Below, one piece after another: positions 1-7,934 of a DNA stretch of 64,000 nucleotides. Position numbers and translations under genes: made by a program. The stretch is from positions 43,958 to 107,957 of the forward strand of contig NZ_PJNW01000019.1 in the NCBI RefSeq assembly GCF_002844595.1. The letters are read 5' to 3'. The notes under the pieces were generated by a model. It was not told the origin of the DNA. It searched no databases and saw only the letters and a program-made list of their open reading frames with translations. The DNA is from Pleomorphomonas diazotrophica. Lineage in GTDB: Bacteria; Pseudomonadota; Alphaproteobacteria; Rhizobiales; Pleomorphomonadaceae. How positions within the stretch are numbered: position 1 is the first letter of the stretch; each line of letters begins with the position of its first letter.

Positions 1-2
1 TG

Positions 3-68
3 ACGTCGCCGGTGCTGGAGCGGCTGACCGAGGCGTTTCTCGAGGTGAGGGAGAGGGTGGCGGGGTGA
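3..68 (+). CDS. 3' end of a gene entering from the left (partial)
   Basis: An open frame runs from the window edge to a TGA at 66-68 and encodes 21 residues ending in FLEVRERVAG. The residues look like an amphipathic helix and the codons have the G/C third positions typical of the neighbours. It could be the C-terminus of an upstream gene, but it is too short to assign a family, and chance openness over 66 bases is possible. Confidence 0.4.
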   Translation, partial: TSPVLERLTEAFLEVRERVAG

Positions 69-70
69 GG

Positions 71-224
71 GAGACCGATAGGAACGACGGAGATTTCTCG
101 TCCCGAGGTCCTCGCTTTCGCAAGGATGACAACCTATATTATTGTTTTTATTATATAAGTCTGTCATCCCCGCGAAGGCGGGGACCTCAGGCCGGAAAGA
201 ATGTGCGGCATATATAGGGCTCTG
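71..224. repeat. Element A copy R1 (inverted-arm intergenic repeat)
   Basis: The left arm (CCGAGGTCCTCGC at about 104-116, then CAAGGATGACA) and the right arm (TGTCATCCCCGCGAAGGC, then GGGGACCTCAGG at 163-190) face each other across an AT-rich centre at 133-160. Outer edges carry the GATA.../TATATAGGG-type ends shared by the other nine copies. It lies between the partial upstream gene and the hydrolase promoter. Confidence 0.8.
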
Positions 225-317
225 TGAAATGCCCTTGGGCCGTGCTTCGGTTCTCTCAAGCCGGGGCCAAACGCTGACGGGTGTGCAATCGAGGTGGGAT
301 TGGCTATTGCCTTCTGA

Positions 318-363
318 TTGACAACCTGGTTGTCGATGTCCATATAAAGACAACCAGGTTGTC
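318..363 (+). promoter_or_regulatory. Promoter with two 15-bp operators for the hydrolase-MarR pair
   Basis: A TTGACA box (318-323) and a TATAAA box (343-348) form a sigma70-like promoter. Two palindromes, GACAACCTGGTTGTC at 320-334 and GACAACCAGGTTGTC at 349-363, overlap the -35 box and lie just after the -10 box, 29 bp apart. This is a typical repressor layout. The MarR-family gene downstream (1365-1823) is the obvious candidate binder, by inference. Confidence 0.75.
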
Positions 364-394
364 TATTATGGCGTATGGATCGAAAGGGCTTGTC

Positions 395-1276
395 ATGACC
401 ATCTCCGAACGCCCCGCACCCAAGCCGGCGTCGATGCCCGGCGTCGAGCACGGCCATGCCGACGTGAACGGTACGCGCCTTCACTATGTCACCGCCGGCA
501 CCACAGGCCCGGTCATCCTGCTCGTCCATGGCTTTCCGGAGTCGTGGTGGGCGTTTCGCAAGCTGATGCCGCTGCTCTCCGATGGCTACCGTGTGGTCGC
601 CGTGGACCTGCGCGGCTTCGGCGACTCGGCCGTCGCCGGGGATGACTTCAGCGCTGCCGTCGCGGCGGAGGACCTTTATCACCTCATCGAGCATCTGCGG
701 CTCGGCCCGGTGCATCTCCTGGCGCAGGACGTCAGCGGGCAGGTGGCCTATCGCCTCGCCGTAGCGCATCCCGAGGCGGTGCAAAGCCTGATCGCCGTGG
801 AGACCGGATTGCCGGGTTTCGGGGCGGAGATGCTGGCCAATGTTCTGGTGGGCGGCGCCTGGTACATTGGCACGCTGGCCGCCGACGGGGTGGCACGGCT
901 GATCTTCCGTGGTCGCGAGCGCGAACTGATTTCGGGCCTTGTCTATCCGTCCTACGGCATGGGCGAGCCGACGTTGAGCGCGGCCGACGGCGAGGAGTTC
1001 GTTCGGGCCTATGCGCGGGATGGCGGCTTTGCCGGCGCCGCCGGGCTCTACCGGTCGCTGCTCCTTGATGGCGAGGAGATCAAGGCGCTGGCCGGAACGC
1101 CGCTCAGGATGCCGGTGCTCGCCGTCGGCAGTTTCGGCGGGCCCTTCACCGAGACGACCATGCGGCAGGTGGCGGCCGACGTGACCGCCGTGCAGATCGA
1201 CGGCGTCGGCCATTATCTGGCGCAGGAAGCGCCCGCCGCGCTCGCCAAGGCGGTGCGCGACTTCGTCGGGCGTTGA
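395..1276 (+). CDS. Alpha/beta-fold hydrolase, epoxide hydrolase-like
   Basis: This 293-residue protein is a cytoplasmic alpha/beta hydrolase. It has the oxyanion-hole motif HGFPES (residues 45-50), a strand-turn LLAQDVSG in which Asp112 occupies the nucleophile position as in epoxide hydrolases, and a late GVGHYL histidine. The substrate is unknown. Start 395 is preferred because GAAAGGG lies 7 bases upstream; an in-frame ATG at 368 falls inside the operator region. The gene is followed after 88 bases by a MarR regulator, so the pair is probably one substrate-inducible unit controlled by the two operators at 320-363. Confidence 0.85.
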   Translation: MTISERPAPKPASMPGVEHGHADVNGTRLHYVTAGTTGPVILLVHGFPESWWAFRKLMPLLSDGYRVVAVDLRGFGDSAVAGDDFSAAVAAEDLYHLIEHLRLGPVHLLAQDVSGQVAYRLAVAHPEAVQSLIAVETGLPGFGAEMLANVLVGGAWYIGTLAADGVARLIFRGRERELISGLVYPSYGMGEPTLSAADGEEFVRAYARDGGFAGAAGLYRSLLLDGEEIKALAGTPLRMPVLAVGSFGGPFTETTMRQVAADVTAVQIDGVGHYLAQEAPAALAKAVRDFVGR

Positions 1277-1364
1277 GCCGGCCTTTTGCCCGGCGCCCCC
1301 ACGCGTGATAGACAGCCGCAGCGTCGGAGGCGGCTCTGACGGCGCAGTTGGCGGGAGAGTCCCA

Positions 1365-1823
1365 GTGTCCGGATCCGGTGCCCATCTTGCCTCGCTGATG
1401 CTGGCGGGCTTTCGCACGCTGGTGGACGCGACGATGGAAGAGCTGACGCGGCGCGGCCATCCGGACTTCCGCCCCGTGCATGAATATGCCCTCCTGGCGA
1501 TCGAGGCCGGTGCCGCCAGCGCGTCCGACCTCGGGCGCAGCCTGTCGGTCAGCAAGCAGGCGGCGGCCAAGACCATCGCCACGCTGGAGCGGCGCGGCTA
1601 TCTCTCCGTCGAGCTTGATCCCGAGGACGGCCGGCGCAAGCGGCTGGATGTCACCGACCGGGGGCGGGAGGTGATGCGGATGGGCGCCGCCATCTTCGAC
1701 GAGCTGCGTGCCGAATGGGCCAAGACGATCGGCGTCGAGCGCCTCGACAGCCTGGAAGCCGACCTGGAGAGGCTGCTCGGCGCCTCGCCGCTGCGCTTCG
1801 ACACGCCGGGCTGGATGACCTGA
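1365..1823 (+). CDS. MarR-family transcriptional regulator
   Basis: The 152-residue product has the MarR winged-helix pattern: HEYALLAIEAGAASASDLGR, then a recognition helix SVSKQAAAKTIATLERRGYL, then the wing DPEDGRRKRLDVTDRGRE. The start is a GTG at 1365 with GGGAGAG six bases upstream; an upstream in-frame GTG at 1305 would add 20 low-complexity residues without a ribosome site. It follows the alpha/beta hydrolase gene on the same strand and probably represses the promoter at 318-363, which is inference from context. Confidence 0.88.
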   Translation: MSGSGAHLASLMLAGFRTLVDATMEELTRRGHPDFRPVHEYALLAIEAGAASASDLGRSLSVSKQAAAKTIATLERRGYLSVELDPEDGRRKRLDVTDRGREVMRMGAAIFDELRAEWAKTIGVERLDSLEADLERLLGASPLRFDTPGWMT

Positions 1824-1844
1824 GCACCCGCCGACCCGCTGCTT

Positions 1845-2816
1845 TCACGCATCCGCCCTGAGTTCCCGGACGCCACGACCGAGCCGGCGGCGAAGGAGGT
1901 TGCGCAGCGTCGCCGCGTCGGCATAGCCCACCTCGGCGGCGACATGGCCGAGGTCGTGGCCGAGGGCGATCAGGTGTTCGGCCCGCTGCACCCGCAAATC
2001 CTGAAAGAAGGCGAGCGGCGACTTGCCGAGCACCGCCTCGGTGCGGCGCTGCAGGGTGCGCGGCGTGACGGCCAGCGCCTTGGTTGCCGCCTGAAGCGAG
2101 AAGCCCTCGGCGAGATGCTCGCGCGCCCAGCGCTCGAAGCGCTCCACCAGCGGGTCGGCGTGGGCGAGGAAGTCGGGGATCATGTATTTGGCCTGCGACG
2201 GCCGCCGGTCGATCAGCATGAAGCGGGCGACCAGGGCGGCGAGCTCCGGGCTCTGCCGGCGCATCAGCCACAGCGCGAGGTCGAGGTGGCCCATGGCGGC
2301 GCCGGCGGTGACGAGCCGGCCGGAGACGGCGATCATCCTGCTATCATCGAGCCTCACCTTCGGATAGCGCTGGCGGAACAGCGGCGACAGCGACCAGGTG
2401 GTGGTGGCGTCGTGGCCGTCGAGCAGGCCGGACTCGGCCACCAGGAAGGTGCCGATGCAGGCGCCGGCGACGTTGATGCCCAGGGCGTACCAGTCGCGCA
2501 GGCGGGCGGCCGCCTCCTTCGCCTCGTCGCGGCCGAGCATGGCGGCGAGCGCAGCGGGATCGCGGACGCCGGGCGCCGGCACGACGATCCAGTCGGGCTT
2601 CCAGTCCGGTTGGCCGATGGCGCTTGCCGGTTCCGGCCTGAGCGTCAAACCGAGGCCGGTGCGGATTTCCGGCCTGGCGCTGGTGACACGCACCTCGAAG
2701 GGCGTCTCGGCCGCCCCTTGCAGGGCGGAGAGCTCGTTGGCCATGGCGAAGGTGTCCATCAGCACGGTGAGCCCGGTGTCGAAGACGCCGTCGAGGGCGA
2801 GGAGGGCGAGGCGCAT
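1845..2816 (-). CDS. GlxA-family AraC-type transcriptional regulator
   Basis: The 323-residue protein joins an N-terminal DJ-1/PfpI (class I glutamine amidotransferase-like) domain (about residues 1-190, with the nucleophile-elbow-like segment NVAGACIGTF) to a C-terminal AraC helix-turn-helix pair (ATKALAVTPRTLQRRTEAVLG and DLGHVAAEVGYADAATLRNL). This architecture defines the GlxA family, whose members often control nearby catabolic or detoxification genes. An in-frame ATG at 2852 exists, but the bases between 2816 and 2852 contain two operator-like repeats, so 2816 is chosen. It is divergent from a GNAT gene. Confidence 0.88.
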   Translation of the reverse strand: MRLALLALDGVFDTGLTVLMDTFAMANELSALQGAAETPFEVRVTSARPEIRTGLGLTLRPEPASAIGQPDWKPDWIVVPAPGVRDPAALAAMLGRDEAKEAAARLRDWYALGINVAGACIGTFLVAESGLLDGHDATTTWSLSPLFRQRYPKVRLDDSRMIAVSGRLVTAGAAMGHLDLALWLMRRQSPELAALVARFMLIDRRPSQAKYMIPDFLAHADPLVERFERWAREHLAEGFSLQAATKALAVTPRTLQRRTEAVLGKSPLAFFQDLRVQRAEHLIALGHDLGHVAAEVGYADAATLRNLLRRRLGRGVRELRADA

Positions 2817-2849
2817 GTCGCAAATGACCCCGTTATTGTCTTTCGCGAC
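2816..2849. promoter_or_regulatory. Direct-repeat operator, TGTC-N6-GAC twice, 21 bp apart
   Basis: TGTCGCAAATGAC (2816-2828) and TGTCTTTCGCGAC (2837-2849) share TGTC and GAC ends and are spaced two helical turns apart, as AraC-family dimers require. They lie in the divergent region between the GlxA-type gene and the GNAT gene and probably mediate autoregulation and control of the GNAT gene. Confidence 0.55.
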
Positions 2850-2910
2850 CATAGCCGGCTGACCGGGCGGAATCTAGTTTGCCCCGAGAGTTGAGGCTGA
2901 GGAGGGGGGA

Positions 2911-3585
2911 ATGTCGCCGTTGGATTGCCCGGTGTGGAGCGCGCTCACATCCGATCACCGGGCGCTCGCCGAGGGCGGGCCGCTCGCCATCCGCTACGCG
3001 CCGGAGGTGGCGCCCTTCGCGGTGCTGGCCGAGCGGACGCCTGGGGCATTCGCGGCGCTCAGCGCGCTCATCCCGCCCGAGGGCTGGGTGATGCTGCACA
3101 CGCCGGATGCGCTGGCGCTGCCGGAGGGCTTCGTCGTCGAGCGGCAGGCGCCGCTCACGCAGATGGTGCTGGAGGGCAAGATGGCCGAGGCGGCGGAGAC
3201 GGGCATCGTCGCTCTGGGGCCGGCGGACGTGCCGGAGATGATGGATCTCGCCACCCGGACGCGGCCGGGGCCGTTCTTTCCGCGCACCATCGAGCTCGGC
3301 GCCTATATCGGCATCCGCCGCGACGGGCGGCTCGCCGCCATGGCCGGCGAGCGCATGCGCTTCGGCCGCTTCGTGGAGATCAGCGCCGTCTGCGTCGATC
3401 CCGATCATCGCGGCCGGGGTTACGCGGCGCGGCTCACCACGTGTCTCGCAAGGCGCCAGCAAGCCCGGGGCCTCATGCCCTTCCTGCACGTGATCGCCGA
3501 CAACCGCCCGGCCATCGCCCTCTACGAAAAGCTCGGCTTCGCCCACCGCGCCGGGTTCTTCATCACGGTGGCGAAGCGGGGGTAG
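2911..3585 (+). CDS. GNAT-family N-acetyltransferase
   Basis: A 224-residue cytoplasmic acetyltransferase. The acetyl-CoA binding motif A is VCVDPDHRGRGYAARL (around residues 162-177), followed by motif B-like IADNRPAIALYEKLGFAHR. The substrate is unknown; the N-terminal 100 residues are the variable acceptor-side domain. An AGGAGG purine run ends a few bases before ATG 2911. It is transcribed divergently from the GlxA-type regulator and may be its target. Confidence 0.88.
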   Translation: MSPLDCPVWSALTSDHRALAEGGPLAIRYAPEVAPFAVLAERTPGAFAALSALIPPEGWVMLHTPDALALPEGFVVERQAPLTQMVLEGKMAEAAETGIVALGPADVPEMMDLATRTRPGPFFPRTIELGAYIGIRRDGRLAAMAGERMRFGRFVEISAVCVDPDHRGRGYAARLTTCLARRQQARGLMPFLHVIADNRPAIALYEKLGFAHRAGFFITVAKRG

Positions 3586-3604
3586 GGGAGGCGTGCCCTG
3601 ACGG

Positions 3605-3892
3605 TTAGCCCGCCTTCCGGTGCGCCTCCATGTAGCGCCTGAGCACGGCGTTCATCCGCGCCTGATAGCCGCGGCCCTGCGCCTTGAACCAATCGACGAC
3701 GTCGGCATCGAATTTCGCGTTGACGGGTGTTTTCAGGGGCGGAAGGCCGATGACGGCATCCGCCCAATCGTCCTCTACGGTTGCCGGGTTATCCGTGTCG
3801 TTGCGAGCCATGCGCTCAACGTCTTCTTCGGTGAAGGCGTTGATACGGCTCCAATCAGTGCCCGACGTCTTAGGCGCCTTTTGCTCTGCCAT
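3605..3892 (-). CDS. brnA: BrnA-family antitoxin
   Basis: The 95-residue product resembles BrnA antitoxins: an acidic N-terminal part followed by the ribbon-helix-helix DNA-binding end (VNAKFDADVVDWFKAQGRGY then RMNAVLRRYME). Start 3892 has GGAAGGT five bases upstream. It overlaps the 3' end of the upstream BrnT toxin gene by 23 bases, the standard toxin-first brnTA order. BrnA neutralises BrnT and represses the operon in characterised members; the 20-bp palindrome upstream of brnT is the likely operator. Confidence 0.85.
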   Translation of the reverse strand: MAEQKAPKTSGTDWSRINAFTEEDVERMARNDTDNPATVEDDWADAVIGLPPLKTPVNAKFDADVVDWFKAQGRGYQARMNAVLRRYMEAHRKAG

Positions 3893-4163
3893 GATACACC
3901 TTCCTTTCCTCGCGGCTGGCAAGTCTCACCGAGATCAAGTGATGCTTGCCGTCTCGTGGGGTAAATGTGACGTTTATGATGTGGCCCTTGTATTCGGTCA
4001 GCATGTTGTAGCGATCTTCGCCGTAGTCAAAACGCCTGTCTTCACGGGTCACGCAAAAACGACCATCAAATACTTCTTCAACATCAGCAAAATCAAAGCC
4101 ATGCTTTGAGATGTTGGTGTCTTGCTTCGCGTCCGTCCACGAGCATGTTTCGTTTTCGCCCAT
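3870..4163 (-). CDS. brnT: BrnT-family ribonuclease toxin
   Basis: The 97-residue protein has the BrnT pattern: WTDAKQDTNISKHGFDFADV near the N-terminus, EVFDG, the DRRFDYGEDRY segment, and a C-terminal HLISVRLASREERKVY. BrnT proteins fold like RelE and cleave RNA. It is the first gene of a two-gene module with brnA, overlapping it. Nothing suggests inactivation. Confidence 0.87.
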   Translation of the reverse strand: MGENETCSWTDAKQDTNISKHGFDFADVEEVFDGRFCVTREDRRFDYGEDRYNMLTEYKGHIINVTFTPRDGKHHLISVRLASREERKVYHGRAKGA

Positions 4164-4170
4164 ATCTGAA

Positions 4171-4190
4171 ATCTACATGATCATGTAGAT
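4171..4190. promoter_or_regulatory. 20-bp perfect palindrome upstream of brnTA
   Basis: ATCTACATGATCATGTAGAT at 4171-4190 is a perfect palindrome eight bases upstream of the brnT start codon. Its position fits autorepression by BrnA or the BrnTA complex. Confidence 0.7.
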
Positions 4191-4354
4191 TTGAGCAAGA
4201 TGCCGGCAATCCCCGCCCCCGTCGCCAGTTTGTCCGCCCCCGGTCGGAACAAAGACATCCGGGTGGAGGTTACCTCCCCAGACCGAACGGCCCGGTGCCG
4301 CGCTCCGAAGTGCAGCCGGCATGAGTGGCCGTCGCATGCGAAGGGAGCGCTCAC

Positions 4355-5137
4355 ATGCTGTGGAATGCATCCAGGATCAAGGGTTACGCCGTCGCCGCCA
4401 GTGACGGCGACATCGGCTCCGTCAGCGACCTGCTGTTCGACGATCAAAGCTGGCAGATCCGCTGGCTCGTCGTCGATGCCGGCACATGGCTCACCGAGCG
4501 CAAGGTGCTTCTGCCGACGTCGGCGCTGGGCCACGTCGATGCGCAAACCGAGAGATTCTCGGTCAAGATGACGCGGCAGCAGGTCAAGGACAGCCCGGAT
4601 ATCGATACAGAGCGGCCGGTGTCGCGCCAGTCGGAGAGCGACATCTACGGCTATTACGGCCTGGATCCCTACTGGGGCGGCGGCCTCTATGCGGCCGGCT
4701 ATGGCAGCGGCCTGACGGCGCCGCTGCTGACGCCCTCGCCCGAAACGCAGCGCGCCCATCGCGAGGCGGTGGAGGCGCAACGCGGCGATGACGACCCGAA
4801 CCTGCGCAGCATCAACGAGGTGGAGGGCTATTGCATCCAGGCCACCGACGGCGACATCGGCCATGTCGAGGACATGCTGGTCGAGGAGGCGGACTGGAGC
4901 ATCCACTATCTGGTGATCGACACCAGGAACTGGTGGCCGGGCAAGAAGGTGCTGATCTCGCCGCATTCGGCTGAGACCATCAACTGGCCGGACAAGACCG
5001 TCTTCCTCAACGTCGACCGGGATCGGGTCAAGAACAGCCCCGAATATGACGAGTCGACCATCGTCGACCGCGCCTACGAGAGCCGGTTCGACAACTACTA
5101 CAACGACTCCGACCCGCGTATGAGGCGGCACGGCTGA
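4355..5137 (+). CDS. Protein with two PRC-barrel domains
   Basis: The 260-residue product contains two PRC-barrel units: SDGDIGSVSDLLFDD with WLVVDAGTW (residues about 14-80) and TDGDIGHVEDMLVEE with YLVIDTRNWWPGKKVLI (about 165-230). They are separated by a Gly/Tyr-rich linker. PRC barrels occur in RimM and photosynthetic reaction centre H subunits; stand-alone double versions in alphaproteobacteria have no firm role and are often stress-associated. Start 4355 has GGGAG upstream. A terminator follows at 5162-5200. Confidence 0.8.
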   Translation: MLWNASRIKGYAVAASDGDIGSVSDLLFDDQSWQIRWLVVDAGTWLTERKVLLPTSALGHVDAQTERFSVKMTRQQVKDSPDIDTERPVSRQSESDIYGYYGLDPYWGGGLYAAGYGSGLTAPLLTPSPETQRAHREAVEAQRGDDDPNLRSINEVEGYCIQATDGDIGHVEDMLVEEADWSIHYLVIDTRNWWPGKKVLISPHSAETINWPDKTVFLNVDRDRVKNSPEYDESTIVDRAYESRFDNYYNDSDPRMRRHG

Positions 5138-5161
5138 CCGGCTCAGCCGTCCCTGAGTGAA

Positions 5162-5200
5162 GCCGATCCCGGCGCTTCAGTGCCGCCGGGGTCGGCTTTC
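5162..5200 (+). terminator. Intrinsic terminator after the PRC-barrel gene
   Basis: A 13-bp stem (GCCGATCCCGGCG at 5162-5174 with CGCCGGGGTCGGC at 5184-5196, one G-T mismatch) is followed by TTTCTC. It ends the PRC-barrel transcript and also faces the convergent excalibur-like gene. Confidence 0.75.
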
Positions 5201-5221
5201 TCATATCGTTGAGCGAAGACC

Positions 5222-5497
5222 TCAATCGCAGCCGATCTCGGCCTGAATCTCCCGCACCCGCTCCCGACTGTGGCAGACGTTTTCGAAGGGGATGCCGTCG
5301 TGGTCGCCGTCGGCCCGGCCATAGCCGCCGCACCAGAGTTCGACGGCCTCGCGGCAACTGCCGACGGTCTTGCAGGTTGCGCCGCGCGCCAGGACGATCG
5401 TTTCGGCGGTCGCCACCCCCGGGCGAGGAAAAGCCTCGGCTGCCGGCGGGGCCGCCAGCAGGAGTACGCCCAAGGCGAGTATCCACCGGGAAGGCAT
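5222..5497 (-). CDS. Small secreted protein with an excalibur-like motif
   Basis: A 91-residue protein with a signal peptide (MPSRWILALGVLLLAAPPAAEA, start 5497) and a C-terminal Cys-rich segment: CKTVGSCREAVELWCGGYGR, then DGDHDGIPFENVC. The DxDxDGIPxENxC pattern is that of excalibur/EF-like calcium-binding domains. The mature part is probably periplasmic or extracellular. An upstream extension to 5608 is open but precedes the signal peptide and is rejected. Confidence 0.7.
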   Translation of the reverse strand: MPSRWILALGVLLLAAPPAAEAFPRPGVATAETIVLARGATCKTVGSCREAVELWCGGYGRADGDHDGIPFENVCHSRERVREIQAEIGCD

Positions 5498-5630
5498 CAC
5501 ATACGACCACAGAGGATTTCCGCAGAGATACGCCGAGCGGGGCCACGCGTCCATGCAACTCGCGTCGAAGGTGAGGGCGCCTTTTTGTCGGGTCGATCGA
5601 ACCGTCAACCGGCTTTCGGGTTATGTCGGC

Positions 5631-6101
5631 ATGACCTACTTCGCTCTCCTCCCCTCGCTTCTCATCGGCGCCGTCGCGAGCGCCCGCTCCATGACACCGA
5701 TGGCGACCATCGCCATGGTGCGGCAGGCCGGCGGGAAGCTGCCGGGCCGGCTCGTCCTGCTGGATCATCCCCTGTTCAAGCTCGGCGCCCTTGCGATGGG
5801 CGCAGGCGAACTCCTCGGCGACAAGATGAAGTCGGCGCCCGACCGCACCGTTTTCCTGGGTTTGCTGGCGCGGGTGATGAGCGCCGGCATCGCCGGTGCG
5901 GCGCTGGCGCCGCGCGGACGGGAGAAGGCCGGTGCGGCGCTGGCGGTGGCGACGGCCGTTCCGCTTGCTTATGCCACCCTCGCCGGCCGAAAGCGGGCCA
6001 TGACGGCCGTCGGACAGACGGAAAGCGGCCTGATCGAAGACGCGCTGGTGATGGCGGCGGGTGCGGCCGTCGTGACCCTGGCCATGCGGTCGAAGCGGTG
6101 A
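5631..6101 (+). CDS. DUF4126-like membrane protein
   Basis: The 156-residue product is hydrophobic and resembles DUF4126 proteins: an N-terminal helix SLLIGAVASARSMTPMATIA, the HPLFKLGALAMGAGELLGDKM segment, Gly/Ala-rich helices and a final VMAAGAAVVTLAM helix. The family is an uncharacterised inner-membrane family. ATG 5631 is the first plausible start in frame; the ribosome site is weak. Confidence 0.65.
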   Translation: MTYFALLPSLLIGAVASARSMTPMATIAMVRQAGGKLPGRLVLLDHPLFKLGALAMGAGELLGDKMKSAPDRTVFLGLLARVMSAGIAGAALAPRGREKAGAALAVATAVPLAYATLAGRKRAMTAVGQTESGLIEDALVMAAGAAVVTLAMRSKR

Positions 6102-6213
6102 CGGGCGAGCGGAGTTCGTGAGGTTGCCGGCCGGGGAGGGCGACCAACGGCCGGTTGACCCTCGGGCCCTCGGCGGATAGGGCGGTAGGGCATCATCCTT
6201 TGCGGAGCCGCCC

Positions 6214-7128
6214 ATGATCACGACAACGCGCCTCGCCATCGGCAGCCTTATCGTGGGCTTCGCCGTGCTCGGGCTGAAGGCCGTCGCCTATTGGCTGACC
6301 GGCTCGGTGGCGCTGATGTCGGATGCGCTCGAGAGCATCGTCAACGTCGTCACCGCGCTGGTGGCGCTGATCGCCATCCGCGTCGCCGCCGCGCCGGCCG
6401 ACACCGCTCACCCCTACGGGCACTACAAGGCGGAGTTCTTCAGCGCCGTGGTCGAGGGGGCGATGATCATCGTCGCTGCCCTGTTGATCATGAACGAGGC
6501 CTGGAAGGGCCTGATGGCGCCGCATCCGCTGGATGCGCCCTTCGAGGGCCTGCTGGTCAACGGGCTGGCGAGCGTCCTCAACGGCCTGTGGTGCTCCTTG
6601 CTGATCGTCTGGGGGCGGCGGCTGAGGTCGCCGGCGCTGGTGGCCGACGGCCATCACCTTCTCTCCGACGTGCTGTCGTCGGGCGCGGTGGTGGCGGGCG
6701 TGCTCCTGGCAGTGCTGACCGGCTGGTATGTGCTCGACCCCATTCTCGCCGGGCTCGTCGCGCTCAACATCCTCTGGTCGGGCTGGAAGGTGGTGACCTC
6801 GTCGCTGAGCGGACTGCTCGACGAGGCGGTGCCGGAGGAGCAGCTCACGCGGATGCGCACCGTCATCGCCACCGCCACGGCCGGCGTCATCGAGGTGCAC
6901 GACCTTCGCACCCGACACGCCGGCAAGATGACCTTCGTCGACTGCCATCTGGTGGTGCCCGGCACGCTCACCGTCAACGAGGCGCATGCGAAATGCGACG
7001 CCATCGAACAGGCGGTGAAGGATGAGTTCGGCGACGTGACCATCACCATTCATGTGGAGCCGGATAGCAAGGCGGAGCTGCGACGAACGCTAAGCCTGAC
7101 CCGAGATTCTACTGGGGTGGGCATCTAG
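6214..7128 (+). CDS. Cation diffusion facilitator (CDF) metal exporter
   Basis: The 304-residue protein has six predicted membrane helices and the CDF metal-site motifs: SVALMSDALES in TM2, HPYGHYKAEFFS in the following loop, and DGHHLLSDVLSSG in TM5. It ends in a cytoplasmic ferredoxin-like domain (residues about 205-290). CDF proteins exchange protons for Zn, Mn, Fe or Cd; the metal cannot be told here. The last 12 codons (LSLTRDSTGVGI) lie inside repeat element B, which supplies the stop codon. Confidence 0.88.
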   Translation: MITTTRLAIGSLIVGFAVLGLKAVAYWLTGSVALMSDALESIVNVVTALVALIAIRVAAAPADTAHPYGHYKAEFFSAVVEGAMIIVAALLIMNEAWKGLMAPHPLDAPFEGLLVNGLASVLNGLWCSLLIVWGRRLRSPALVADGHHLLSDVLSSGAVVAGVLLAVLTGWYVLDPILAGLVALNILWSGWKVVTSSLSGLLDEAVPEEQLTRMRTVIATATAGVIEVHDLRTRHAGKMTFVDCHLVVPGTLTVNEAHAKCDAIEQAVKDEFGDVTITIHVEPDSKAELRRTLSLTRDSTGVGI

Positions 7129-7234
7129 CTTAGAGCACTGCGCTTCCGGTGCTCACGGACCCTCAAGTCCGCTCCGCTCCGGTTCTCGCGCTCGTCGCCA
7201 TCTGCCGCACCCCAGCGAGTTTCGGGTCAGGCTT
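7092..7234. repeat. Element B copy 1, bounded by 13-bp inverted repeats
   Basis: AAGCCTGACCCGA (7092-7104) and TCGGGTCAGGCTT (7222-7234) form exact inverted ends. The interior contains TCTACTGGGGTGGGCATC and TAGCTTAGAGCACTGCGC followed by TTCCGGTGCTC; the last two parts form a small hairpin (GAGCAC/GTGCTC). The same interior segments recur at 22657-22761. The element starts within the CDF gene and runs into the space before the GFA gene. Confidence 0.65.
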
Positions 7235-7301
7235 TTGGGGTTTCCGGGAACCGGCGCGCGGCGCGCGGGGTTGATCGATCCTTCGGGTTGAGGAGGCTGA
7301 C

Positions 7302-7694
7302 ATGGACGAGTTCGAGGGCGGCTGCCTCTGCGGCGCCGTGCGTTTGAAGGCCACCGGGCGGCCCTATCGGGTGGGGCTCTGCCACTGCATCGACTGCCGC
7401 AAGCACAGCGGCACGCTGTTCCATGCCTCGGCGATCTTTCCCGAGGAGGCCGTGGCGATCGAGGGCGAGACCTCCGACTACAAGGGGCGGCATTTCTGCC
7501 CGCGCTGCGGCTCGTCGGTGTTCGGGGTGAGCGGCGACGAGGTGGAGGTGAGCCTCGGCGCCCTCGACGCCCCCAACCAGCTGACGCCCACCTACGAGCT
7601 CTGGTCGATCCGCCACGAAAGCTGGCTACCGCCGTTTTCGCTGAAGCACAGCTATGAGCGGGACCGCGAGAGCACGGGGCGGTATGAGGATTAG
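7302..7694 (+). CDS. GFA/CENP-V family zinc protein
   Basis: The 130-residue protein has the three Cys clusters of the GFA (glutathione-dependent formaldehyde-activating enzyme-like) fold: GGCLCGAVR, LCHCIDCRKHSG and FCPRCGSSVF, which bind structural and catalytic zinc. The typical substrate of such stand-alone paralogs is unknown. The start at 7302 has GAGGAGG upstream. Element A copy R2 begins 14 bases after the stop. Confidence 0.88.
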   Translation: MDEFEGGCLCGAVRLKATGRPYRVGLCHCIDCRKHSGTLFHASAIFPEEAVAIEGETSDYKGRHFCPRCGSSVFGVSGDEVEVSLGALDAPNQLTPTYELWSIRHESWLPPFSLKHSYERDRESTGRYED

Positions 7695-7707
7695 GGGGAG
7701 GTGTGGA

Positions 7708-7890
7708 GAGGCGCTCTATATCGACCCCGCGTTCCATTCTGCCCGAGGTCCTGGCCTTCGCCAGGATGACAGCTTTATATAAATGAAACAAACCGTTAGC
7801 CGCTTGCTCGCCTTCCCATAAGTTGTCATCCTGCGCGCAGGCGCAGGACCTCGGGACTGTAGAGCGATCGGTTGATATAGGGCGCTATAA
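7708..7890. repeat. Element A copy R2
   Basis: Arms GAGGTCCTGGCCTTCGCCAG (about 7743-7763) and GTCATCCTGCGCGCAGGCGC (from 7823) flank a 60-base centre with AGCTTTATATAAATGAAACA and a GC-containing stretch. The centre is almost identical to that of R3 about 520 bp away, so these two copies form a pair around the GIY-YIG gene. No 24-bp palindrome insert is present. Confidence 0.82.
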
Positions 7891-7934
7891 ACCCTAGGGT
7901 TGCGCAATCATCTCATTCCCATGATGCTCGCAGC

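Noticed and set aside
164..1582. A 472-codon minus-strand ORF
   Set aside because: It reads antisense through element A, the promoter and the hydrolase and MarR genes.
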